A stretch of 64,000 nucleotides of DNA from Sporodiniella umbellata (taxonomy: Eukaryota; Mucoromycota; Mucoromycetes; Mucorales; Rhizopodaceae). Shown piece after piece: positions 49,235 through 59,373 of this stretch (position 1 is the first letter of the stretch; each line of letters begins with the position of its first letter). Below the pieces are notes generated by a model that was given only the letters and a program-made list of their open reading frames with translations, ran no database searches and had not been told where the DNA came from. The stretch lies in the NCBI GenBank assembly GCA_025677835.1, contig JAIXMR010000101.1:1-64000 (forward strand), given 5' to 3'. The translations under genes and the position numbers were made by a program.

Positions 49235-50461
49235 TCATCGCAACATAGTCATGGGTTTACGAGGTATATACAACTCTTCGAGATATTCAATCTCCTCTTT
49301 TGTTAACTCAACTTCAAGTGCTCCCAAAGCGTCATAAAGCTGTGATACCTTACTAAAACCAATGATAGGTGAAGTAACATGGGGTTTACTCAGCATCCAA
49401 GCAAGAGCAACCTAGGAAATAAATAAAAAATGGAACGATAAGGTAAGCTTGGCTTTCTTGTGTAGAAGTATACTCTATAAGATTACCTGAGCGGGAGAGC
49501 ACTTGTGCTTATCTGCTACTTCAATAACTCGATCTATGATCGCGTTGTTGTTTTCGCTCTCTGTCTCTGGGAAATAAAGTTCGATAGCTTTATCAGTTCC
49601 TTCACGCACTGATTCGCGGTTTTTGCCAGCCAGGAGGCCTTTAGCCAATGGAGACCAGTGAATGGACGCAATGCCGCTATCGAAGCAGTAAGGAATCATC
49701 TCTCGCTCTTCTTCGCGATAGAGTAAGTTGTAGAGATTTTGCATCGAGCTGAACTTGGTCCACCCTTTTCTCTCTGCTAAAGCGTTGGCTTTTTGAAATT
49801 CCCAGGCGTGTCCTGAGCTGGCACCAATATACCTGACTTTGCCTGAGCGTACCAGATCGTTTAGTGCCTCCATTGTTTCTTCGATAGGCGTGTTCTATAA
49901 CAAAAAAGAATAAATAGACTGTCAGTAGCAGACAAAAACGACTTACAGGATCGAAACGGTGGATCTGATAAAGATCGATATAGTCGAGGCCTAAGCGTTC
50001 GAGTGATGCATCCACAGCATCCATAATATGTTTTCTAGATAAGCCTACGTCATTTAGAAATCGAGGATCATTATCGAGTTTTTGCCCAAGTACATTGGTG
50101 GTGAGATCTTCAGGAACAGCAAAAAATACTTTAGTGGCGACCACGATACGCGAACGAGGCATATTAAACTTTTTGATAGCCTTTCCCAAAACGCGCTCGC
50201 TTTCTCCGTTGGAATAGCCATCGGCAGTATCAAAAAAGTTGATACCTGCCTGATAAGCTTTACCGATCAGCTCTATAGATTCTTCTTCGTCTTTTATCCA
50301 GGGTTGCCATTGAGAGCTACCAAACGAAAAACAGCCCAAACAGAAGCGAGATACCTTTCACTTTTTAATCGACATTATTCCATTGATCTATTTACCTTCA
50401 AGCCAGTGTTGCCAAAGCGGACATATTTCATTTGCGGCGTGTTTTCCTTAGCTATTGCCAT
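49235..50461 (-). CDS. Aldo/keto reductase, copy 2
   Basis: Tandem paralogue of the gene at 45973-47193. Exons 50461..50396, 50354..49947, 49894..49487 and 49411..49235 give 352 residues with the same intron positions. The catalytic Asp/Tyr/Lys/His blocks are identical. Differences from copy 1: the first residues (MAIAKENTPQ against MRLTEQNTPQ), MGCFSF against MGCMSF, AKGLLAGKN against ARGLLTGKN, KAIELYFPETESE against KAMGLFFAKKESE, and a C terminus two residues longer (RKPMTMLR). Introns 2 and 3 look identical between the copies and intron 1 differs at only a few bases. That points to a recent duplication or to gene conversion. The altered patch lies near the substrate side in this family, so different substrate preference is possible. 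Confidence 0.92.
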
Positions 50462-50785
50462 TTTTTTCTAAATACAAATGCAATAGAAGAAAAAAATACT
50501 CGAAAAATAGGGGTTTTTTTTTTCAATTTTATTCGGATTCAAAAAATAAAGTATAACACAAGAAGCCCGTATTGGTGTTGAATATTAAAAAAGAAGGTCG
50601 TCTTCAAAGTACTAGATTTTCTAGAGTACTTTCAGGATTTATTTTTCTTTAAACAAAAATCAATAAAATATTACAGTTGTATTTATCATTTCAGTTGAAG
50701 TTGTATGCTTTTACTTATACTCGATTACATCATTAGGCTTTTTATTACCAAAAAAAAAAAAAAAAACATATCCTTTTGGTTACTG
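50462..50785. other. Short spacer
   Basis: 324 nt of AT-rich sequence between AKR copy 2 and the F-box gene, with a T run near 50514-50523 and an A16 run near 50751-50766. Nothing else seen. Confidence 0.5.
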
Positions 50786-52390
50786 CTATGTAGATGCCCT
50801 AAGGTGCGAAATCCTCAGTTCATTCAGGGATGCACACTGAATAGATATATGCGAAGGAGGAACAGTGGGATGAGTGTGCGCTTTGATTGTTTCTTCATGT
50901 GGATCGTACTTGTATACAAGACAAGTACCAGGAGAAGTTTGAAGAATACGAAAGGTATCAAAAATCTTGCCTACTTCCATTCGGTAATGGTTTGAGGTGG
51001 ATTTGAGTTGATGTAAATCTATAGTGTCGATAGCGTGGTGGGGCATATGAATCTCTACTTTCCGATTCGGGCTGATAATCAAGGTAGAGCGATGAATTGA
51101 GAGATGGTTTAGATCATTACAGTGAAATGCGAGTGTACTAAACCAAGAACTGCGGATCAAGCTTTCAAACAAGAAGATCCGGTTAAGCTTAGAGCTTCTA
51201 CGGACAGTGCTTGGTATTACCTGCACATAGCCCAATTGAAGTTTCTCTAGCCTTGGGTTAGTGTTTAAGAAATTATGAAAAGGAAACGTAACGTTTCGAA
51301 CTCCGGAATGCTGCATAGAAAAATCCAGCGATGTCAGTTCGCACTGACTAATTAGATGCAAGACACTTTCCATCGTTGTCTCCACACACAGAGATCCCCA
51401 CCCCCAGAGAGTCAGATGAGAAGGGGATTGCCGCGAGCGGATAAGACATTTAAGGGAAGTCATTGTACGACCTGTGAGGTCACCCAAACCAAGATGAGTC
51501 AAGGAAATCTCGGACTGATCAAGGGACCTAAAGAAGCCTTCGTCTACAGGGATATTGAGTAGATAGATAGAAGTGAGCTGTTGGCAGCACTGGGAGATAG
51601 TGGCGATAGACTGAAACTTTTCCTCTGCTGAAAGAGAACGTAAAGAAGCAAGATGGTCAATTTTACTCCAGTAAACCAGATGGTGCAGATTGGGGTATTT
51701 GGCGGATAAATAGGAAGACCAGGAGTTACTGGCATTTAGATCCGGCATAGACTCAACCTCTAATGAACGCAAACTAGTAGCAGGTCGTATGGGCGCAAGG
51801 GCAGACGATTTCTCAATCGTAACATCCACCAGCCGTAAGTGTGTGAGGTGGGGACAGTTTTCATGAATCATTTCAAGTTCACCAAGCGAAATCGATCCAC
51901 TTTGTATTGTCAGGGTTTTTAGACACTTTGCGTCACTCAGAGTTGACAGCCTTTGAAAACTAAGATATAAATTGAGATGAAGAATCCGGGAAACGTATAT
52001 GTTCTTCATCACATCTTGGTCAAGGCTAACAAGGTATTTCCACTGTGAGAAGAGATTACGTGATTTTGTTGTATCGGATACCTCCACTGCGGCCAGCGTC
52101 AGGGAATTAAGGTTGGGAAACCTATCAGGTAGAGATGCAAACTCTCTTGCCAAAAGACAGACATTGGTCATCGTCAACCGATGAATGTGGTGACCATTGA
52201 CTTTTAAAGCCTCATAGAACAATCTAAACTGCTTTTGTCCTCGAATATGTATACTATAGTATTGTGATTTTGCAAAAGGATCTCTCCAGGCTTGACAGAC
52301 ACTTTGACACACAGACTTTTGCTGATTTGTGAATTGGTCACATATCTTGTCTATTAGTTCTTGAGGAAATTTAGAGATAAGGTCTGTCAT
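50786..52390 (-). CDS. F-box protein with leucine-rich-repeat-like region
   Basis: A single uninterrupted 534-codon exon, unusual in this intron-rich window. Residues about 5-45 form an F-box (FPQELIDKICDQF, then KSVCQSVCQAWRDPF), the segment that docks on Skp1 in SCF ubiquitin ligases. The rest is built of irregular leucine-rich units with repeating NLNSLTLAAVEV-, LKTLTIQSGS- and LTHLRLVDV-like strands, typical of the large F-box/LRR families of Mucoromycota. The target is unknown. The start at 52390 sits just before the F-box, as usual. Family is confident; function beyond substrate recognition is inference. Confidence 0.85.
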   Translation of the reverse strand: MTDLISKFPQELIDKICDQFTNQQKSVCQSVCQAWRDPFAKSQYYSIHIRGQKQFRLFYEALKVNGHHIHRLTMTNVCLLAREFASLPDRFPNLNSLTLAAVEVSDTTKSRNLFSQWKYLVSLDQDVMKNIYVSRILHLNLYLSFQRLSTLSDAKCLKTLTIQSGSISLGELEMIHENCPHLTHLRLVDVTIEKSSALAPIRPATSLRSLEVESMPDLNASNSWSSYLSAKYPNLHHLVYWSKIDHLASLRSLSAEEKFQSIATISQCCQQLTSIYLLNIPVDEGFFRSLDQSEISLTHLGLGDLTGRTMTSLKCLIRSRQSPSHLTLWGWGSLCVETTMESVLHLISQCELTSLDFSMQHSGVRNVTFPFHNFLNTNPRLEKLQLGYVQVIPSTVRRSSKLNRIFLFESLIRSSWFSTLAFHCNDLNHLSIHRSTLIISPNRKVEIHMPHHAIDTIDLHQLKSTSNHYRMEVGKIFDTFRILQTSPGTCLVYKYDPHEETIKAHTHPTVPPSHISIQCASLNELRISHLRAST

Positions 52391-54183
52391 TTTTGATTAA
52401 CCCAGTTTTTCTAGGGAAAAAAAAAAAAAAAAAAAAAAAAAGCGAGATATAAAGTGATATTTACTAAAGAAAATTAGAGGGATGGGCCAGTATGGTTATA
52501 TTCTGCGATTTAAAAATGTCATGTGCATATTAACACTTTATGCACAAACATTGAAAACTCGTCTAGCTTACTTTGTCTAGTTAGAAAAAAAGAAGCATTT
52601 ATTTCACTTTAGCTTTTGAGGTTTTTAAAGCAAAAAAAGAAAAGAAAAAAGAAAAGGCAGTTTGTTGGTACACGAATATGAAAAGAATGTGTAGCTATAC
52701 GCCGTTTTTAGCTTTTTTTTTAAGTTGAAACTCATAGAGGGCTTTGCAACAACATAGGTCTTGAGTCCTAATTGAGTTCAAATCGCTAGAAGCCATAGTA
52801 AATACTACAGATTATTAAAAAATACAGAAGATGCCTGGACGAGTATGTCCAGAGAAAGCCCATAGGACTACAACAAAAACTTTTTCATTTTATAAACAAT
52901 TACTCAATTTGAGTCACAGTTTGTGTCTTTGTTTTTGAATTTTGGAAATTTATCCTTTTTTACTTCTTTCAGGGGTGTTTTCTTTGTCTCCTAACAAATA
53001 GAAAAAGTATACAAACAGCTAGGATCTTTCGAAAAGCACAAACTAGCGATGAAATAAAAGATTCGCTGATTTGCACTCTCTTCCCTTGCGTTAGTATTTC
53101 TTTATTTTAATTAGGTATTTTTGGTCAGAGAATAAATATTTGCAACTGGAGGTTGGTTTCAAGTTGCAGATCAAGCCAAAAAAAGAAAAAAAAAAAAAGG
53201 GAACGCTTTATGGTAAAGAAATGAAGCTGCTATAAACACATGTACGGAATGAAATGGATGGGTAAATATAGTTTATTGATAAAAAGCTTATTTTGAATGC
53301 TTTTTTAAGAATAAAGAGGCAAACAAAGCCTGAGCTGCCTTTTGTTTGTTTCAAGAGGATATTGTAAATGCAAGAAAAAGCCAAAACCAATAGGGCTGAA
53401 AAGGCGAGGTCTCTTCAAGTTATCTCCAGTCCATTCTCTTAACAGATTTCAGACGATTGTAAAGAAGGAATCGCTTATTTAAACAGTAAAAAAAAAGCTA
53501 TGACATTGATTGCAGGACAAATAATGGTAAAAGAAAGCCGATATCTTTGTTCCACACATGATTTCCCCTTTGTTGTGTTTATATATAAAAACCACAAGAC
53601 GTAGCTAGTCTAGCTAAAACCTTATACAAAAGTCAAAAAAAAAAAAAAAAAAAAAAAATTGGCTATTCACGATATCTAGCACATGCTCATTACAGAAACT
53701 GTGGAGACCAATATTCAACAGCAATAGCTCCAAGTTTAAACTCTATAGATTACAAAAGAAAGATATTTTCTATATTAGCGGCATTAGAAATAGAGCTGTT
53801 TAAGAAAGTACAGGGAAGATGAAGAAAGTCCCATTATAAGCCTTTTATTTTGTTTTGGGCTCTGCAACGTTAAACACCCAATAAAATCATAGAGACCTTG
53901 GCAGCCATTTTCAATCATTGTGTGCTATTGGCCGTTTTGTTTTCACATGGAGTGATGGATGCTTTAAACTTTCACAGGTAAATGATAGCCCAAAAAAAAA
54001 AAAAAAAAAAAAGAACCCCAACAATTATTTTTAATCTTATTTGAATCTTATTCTTTTCTTTTCTTTTCTTCTTTTGTACATACTTTTCTAAATAATAAAT
54101 GAGTAAATATTACATGTACCGATTACAGGCTTTTTTTTTTTTTTTTTTTTTTTCAATACTAAACTTTGATAGCACAAACAGCG
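52391..54183. other. Non-coding interval (1.8 kb)
   Basis: Divergent promoter space between the F-box gene and the cytidylyltransferase. Contains A22-A25 runs near 52418 and 53636, an A22 run near 53992 and a T23 run just upstream of the cytidylyltransferase start (54131-54153). No gene or RNA recognised. Confidence 0.55.
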
Positions 54184-55115
54184 ATGGAACCTGTCCAAAA
54201 GAAAATAAAAGTCACTGAAGATCTATCTTGCCCTGTCCAATTTTTGACCGAAAGCTCACCTTTACTTCCTAGTGGCCTTGTTATTTCTGGCTACGATTTT
54301 AAAGTGAAAGAGGTATATAAAAAAAAAAAAAAAAGAATGTATTTAAGCCAAGGGGATGGGGGTATGTATATATATATTAAACAAATCAAAGAGAAGCCTC
54401 CTACTGATAGATCCGTGCGTATCTATTGTGACGGGATCTATGACCTTTTTCATTTTGGTCACGCCAAAGCACTGGAACAAGCCAAGAAATCTTTCCCTGA
54501 GGTCTATCTGATGGTGGGTGGTAAGTTGCTTTTGAAATCTGGATGTTGGTTTTATTGATTATCGACTCAGTCTGTAGTGACGCTGAAACGCATCAACGAA
54601 AAGGAAAGACGGTGATGAATGAAGCAGAAAGATATGAGTCAGTTGCCCATTGTAAGTGGGTGGATGAGGTCATACCTGATGCACCCTGGATAGTCAACCA
54701 GGAGTTTCTGGACAAGTATAGAATTGACTATGTTGCTCATGACGCAGAGCCCTATCAGTCCACCGAGTCAGGTGATGTCTATGCATTTGCAAAGGCCCAG
54801 GGCCGCTTCCTACCCACTCAACGCACGGGCGGGATTTCTACCTCAGACTTAATTACCCGGATCGTTCGCGACTATGACGCTTACCTCCGCCGTAATCTTG
54901 AACGGGGCGTGACTGCCAAAGAGCTCAACATCTCCTCTTTAAAAGAGAGAGAAATCAAGACAAAAAAGCACATCGATGACCTGAAAAATCAAATTAAACA
55001 TATCGTCATTGAACAGCTCGGTACTTGGGAAGACCAAAGCCATGAATTTATTAGAAGCTTTGCTGGGCGTTTTGGTGCCAAAGATGCTGTGGTAAATAAC
55101 AGTGGGCTAATCTAA
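54184..55115 (+). CDS. PCT1: CTP:phosphocholine cytidylyltransferase
   Basis: Rate-limiting enzyme of the Kennedy pathway: CTP + phosphocholine to CDP-choline. Exons 54184..54312, 54394..54520 and 54571..55115 give 266 residues. The catalytic domain is complete: [19 protein letters not shown] with the HxGH motif at about residues 63-66, [23 protein letters not shown] split across intron 2, and [11 protein letters not shown] at about 170-180. After it comes a short helical stretch ([19 protein letters not shown]) and the end VVNNSGLI. Yeast and animal enzymes run to 360-420 residues, with a longer amphipathic membrane-binding region, so this one is short. A single catalytic domain rules out the ethanolamine enzyme, which has two. 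Confidence 0.92.
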
Positions 55116-55427
55116 ATGGACTTTCTCTAAGCTTGCTTTTAGGAAAAATTTTTGAACAAACGTCGCTTGTTAGCAAACAGAAAAAGAGACAGAAGCGAGT
55201 CAGAATCCCCTTAGCTGTGAGATTTAGAGATATGCACATACATATATATATATAGATATATAGATATCTATATATCTATATATACAGAGAAATACCCTTC
55301 CTTTTGTTTTTCAAATATACACATTTACATACACACTTGTTTTAAATATCAATTTATTCTTACTTTTTTATTATTAAAACTTTTAGAAAAGAGACAGAAC
55401 AATATACACATTTTTATGATTGTTTGA
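55116..55427. other. Convergent 3' spacer with AT palindrome
   Basis: 312 nt between the stop codons of PCT1 and TRAP-alpha. It contains the perfect palindrome listed separately at 55247-55284; otherwise AT-rich with no gene. Confidence 0.7.
55247..55284. repeat. 38-bp perfect palindrome centred on GATATC
   Basis: Two 19-nt arms built of TATATATAGATATATAGAT and its complement meet at GATATC without a loop. As DNA it could extrude a cruciform, and as RNA it would fold into a hairpin in the 3' ends of two convergent transcripts. Confidence 0.85.
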
Positions 55428-56499
55428 TTATTTACGACTGTTGGTTCTCTTCTTAGCCTTGGCTTGCTTGTTAGCCCCAGGGTGGTGATCAGGAATCCAG
55501 GATTGATCCAAAACCATTTCTCCCTTTTCGTCACGGTGGGTAGGACGTTCAGCAGGCTCTTCAGTCTTAGTCTACACGAATGAAAAGTCAGAAATAACCA
55601 GACATTAATATATAGAGTCTCATCGTTACCTTCTTTACTTTCTTGGTGGTACCAAAGAATGCTTCACGAATAAGGTAACCAACACCAGCAGCACCGGAAA
55701 TAAGAACAGCGTACAAGAAGAGGCTGGGAGAGAAAAAACGTGTGGGTAAACCTCTTTTTTTTTTTTTTTTTTTTGAGCTTGTTCACCTACAGTTCAATAT
55801 CGAACCAAGAAGCCTCAGGCTCAGTAATAGTAATCTTGCCTTTATAGCCAATAACGCGAGTGATAACATCCTAAGTCAATGTTGGTTTCTTTTTTTTTTC
55901 TTTTCTCTCTCATATATATGTATATACCTCAACCAAAAAATCAACAAAGACAGTCAAACCGTACTCTCCAGGAGCAAACTCAGAGTAAAAGTTGTAAGCG
56001 ATTTGTTGAGAAGCTTCAGCAAGAAGAAGATGACGTTGGCGAGTAGTAGTCAACTAATATCATATGAGTTTGAGCCTTCCGCACTACATTTTTTTAAACC
56101 AAAAGATTTACTTACATTGCGAACAACACTCAAGTCATCTTCAGCTTGGGTAACTTGGCCAGAAACAGCAACAATAGTATGAATAGTCTTGTCTTTATTT
56201 TTGATGTCCAAAGCAACCTGGTTACGTTGACCATTGACGATTACTATGCAAACAGCGTTACTTTTTTTTTTTTTTTTAATTTCTGATTTTCTTACAGCCA
56301 AATGGATTGCTAGGAAACTCGGCTGTGATGTCAACATGTGGAACAGCTTGTTGAGCAGACACTGAAAAAAAAATGAAAGGAAGCTTTAGCTATTTTCCTT
56401 TTTAATTTCCAAGCTTTTTTTTTTTTTTGATGTATACTTACCGAAGTTTACAGTAAACAATAATCCAAGGAATAGTAATGTAATGTATTTTGTCATCAT
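55428..56499 (-). CDS. SSR1: Translocon-associated protein alpha (TRAP-alpha/SSR1)
   Basis: Subunit of the ER translocon-associated complex next to Sec61. Seven exons (56499..56442, 56361..56296, 56243..56116, 56053..55928, 55870..55791, 55723..55630, 55571..55428) give 231 residues. There is a signal peptide (MMTKYITLLFLGLLFTVNF), a lumenal beta-sandwich domain with FPSNPFGLIVNGQRNQVAL and FAPGEYGLTVFVDFLV, one membrane segment (LLFLYAVLISGAAGVGYLI) and a basic cytosolic tail ending KKRTNSRK. Order and length agree with the family, although the acidic N-terminal stretch of animal TRAP-alpha is missing. Yeast Irc22 is a distant relative. All seven exons keep phase. Confidence 0.88.
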
Positions 56500-57094
56500 C
56501 TTGGAAAAAGATAAAAAAAAAAAAAGTGGAGAAAAGTGATTGGACTAAATTTATTTCCTTTTTTTTCAAGTACCGGATCAGTCAAACTTAAATAAATTGA
56601 CGCGCTTTTTATCCAAGTTCTGGGTTAGTACAAGTACAGGGCATGTCGATAAACCAAGGTAAAGCCAGATTAGTATAGCTCTTAGAATCCGAGTTTAGGC
56701 ATCTCCAAGTTTTTAGAAGCATTCATGTATGCTTCTAGTATTTATCTTCTCCTTAAGAAAAAGGGGACAGAACCTACCTCTAAGTTACTACAAACTATTG
56801 TACTTTTTTCACCCGCTTTGTGTCAAAGCTTTGGTTTCATTGATCAATCGTTGTGACAAAAACAAAAAAAAAATCTTTAAACAAGTATTAGTAACTATAT
56901 TAGTCTTTTTAGTTTGTTAAATAGAAATAGAAAACAATACGATAAAAGAAAATGTTACCAATGTTTGATTAGATTTTCATTTTAAAGCATTTTAAATCAT
57001 TTTATTCTAGGTTTTAAGCATCCCAGTCTTTTTTAGTAAAAGCCTTTACAAAAAAGCGGTGGTGTACACTATCAAATATCAGGCATATACTCAA

Positions 57095-57126
<32 letters not shown>

Positions 57127-59373
57127 TATGTGTTTCCATCGCAATTATTAAAAAATGCAGCAGAACCATTTTATTTTGGGCTCCATGAAATGAACAGAAA
57201 GGCATTATGCTTTGCCTTTTTCTTTTTTTTTTAAAAAAAAAAAAGACTAACCAGTAGCGATAAAAAGAAGACTTTTTATTACATTGAAAATGAACCTTTA
57301 GAAAATTAATAAAGGGAATGTACAGACCCTTTTTTTTTTTCGATATGTCTACCATTAAATGCTTCAAGAAAAATAATAATAATGACACTAGCTCTAGGTA
57401 GAATGAAATAGAAAAACAAAAGCATAGACTTCAGGTCAGCAGCTAAACATTTCTTTGTCAGACAGTTTGGTGTTTTATTTATAGCTGCCTCATTAAATAG
57501 CATAAATTGTTATTATGCGTCGATCTTCAGCTCCTCCCCCCTTTTTTTTTTCTTTTGGCTTTATCTCTCTATCGGGGATAACCAAGTAACTGCTTAAATT
57601 CAGAAAGATCCAGATACATTATTTCTTTTGATCCTTTTTATTTATTTATTTATTGGAATACCGGGTGAGTTATTTAAGAAGGAGGTGCGAAAATCTATTT
57701 TTAAGCTTTTCATTACGTCGAAAACCCCAGCAGAACACCAGCAGTACGGGGGAGCTCATTTCGACTGAATAAAGCAATCAACGGTAACCTATAAAGTAGA
57801 CGGTGCTGCTTAAAAAAAAGAAAAAAAGCAAGGATAGTAACTAAAAAAAAAACCCCCAATCTCAGAGTAAATGGATGTTGCTTATTCAAGTACTAACTTT
57901 TAAACCTGACTTTTGAAAAGAAATATTTGATTTTGAATTTTGTAGCGGTTAATCTGTTTGTGAATACAGCCTTAAAAAAAAAAAAAAAAACATTAACAAA
58001 TATCGTAGCATTACTAAGACTGCGACTCCTTCAACTTTGTTTTGTACTAGTCCGCAGAACCCTTGAAACTGATTTTCAGGGTAGGCGTAGATAAGGCCAA
58101 TTTTTTGCCAGCTGTCTTGAAACCCAGCTCTGACTGATAACTCAAAAACATCTTCAATTGCAATTCAAGTTAGCTAACCAGCCCATTTTTCCCAAATTGC
58201 TTTGTGAGTACTATTAGGGCAAATTGTTCTTTAAAAAAAACTTGACTTCGAATCTTGGGCTCTTTCAGTATGAGTCTGGATACCACTCTTGTATTTCACT
58301 TTATAATCTTTTAAGGGTGTTGGATCTAGTCAGTTTTGCTGATCATTATTACCCGTTACTATTTGTGAACTAAAAAAACTTGGTTTGTATGCATGGTTTT
58401 GGTGTTAAATCGAAGGCCTCGCCTGTCAGAGCTGACCTGTTTCTTTTTTATTTATCTGTTTTATTTTTATTTTATTTTTATTTTTTTGCAAAGCCTTTAA
58501 AGTCTGACACAGACAATTGGCCAATTGGTTTGCAGTCTCTCAAACGGCGCTTCTATAGATGCCTGAATAAAGCGTTTACAATTGGATAACACGTTGGTTT
58601 GAAATAGACCGTCAAGATCCCTTGTCTTTTTGAGATTTGAAAACTTCCGAATACTTGTTTGTTGAGCTATCATGAATTGGTTGTTCTAACCAACATACCG
58701 AGAAGAAGTGCCCCCATACAGCCTCTTGTTTTTGTGAGAAGCTGAAAGGACCTGATACACTATCGTTTGTGCTCAGTCTTGTATAAAAAAAAAAAATGAG
58801 ATAAGCAAATAGGAAAATGAAAACGCGGCTCAAGAAGCTAATGCCACATGGAGAGACAAAGCGGAGCCTACAAGAATTGAGTTTGGCACGACCTCCGTTT
58901 ACTTTTTTTGTAGCTGATAGTACTTCTGGTCAGACTATATATAGACTTACTTGTTCCAGGTGTGGTAAAGTTAAACTACCAGAGAGGGGACTTTTAATCC
59001 TCAACTTGAAAATCCAGAATAAAAAGTGATAATAAAGGAGACAACTCTCTATATGGTTAGCAACTTCCCATTAGTTCTCTAGAAATAAGAAACCTTTTTA
59101 AGAACAAAAGTCCCAAGCCTTTCTAATTTAATTTTTAAAAACACTGGTGTGAAATATAGCACTTTTAATCTTTGTTTTTAGAATTGATCTCTTCAGGAAC
59201 AAAAAGCGAAACATGAACTAGCCAGAAGCAACTCAGATTCTCACTCCTATCCTCTCCCCCAACATTACACAGGGCAAAATAGTTAATTAGGGTGTGTGCG
59301 TGTAACCTGTCTCTTTTCTATTCCTCTTTCTCATTCTTTTTTTTTTATTTATTTTCTTTTCTTCTTATTTATA
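56500..59373. other. Non-coding interval (2.9 kb)
   Basis: Spacer between TRAP-alpha and CDC24. It has a T24 run near 57096-57119, a T10A12 block at about 57223-57244, and an inverted repeat GTCGAAA...TTTCGAC at about 57717-57764 enclosing a C4/G5 pair. A 70-codon frame at 58817-59029 with one CxxC pair is not accepted as a gene. Confidence 0.5.

Noticed and set aside
50082..50471. 129-codon plus-strand frame over AKR copy 2 (and the equal frame at 46814-47059)
   Set aside because: Antisense shadow of the strongly supported reductase exons; it appears in both copies only because the copies are nearly identical.
58817..59029. 70-codon frame with one CxxC pair (TCSRCGKVK)
   Set aside because: Only one Cys pair, no second zinc-ligand set, no neighbours or splice continuation; judged chance.
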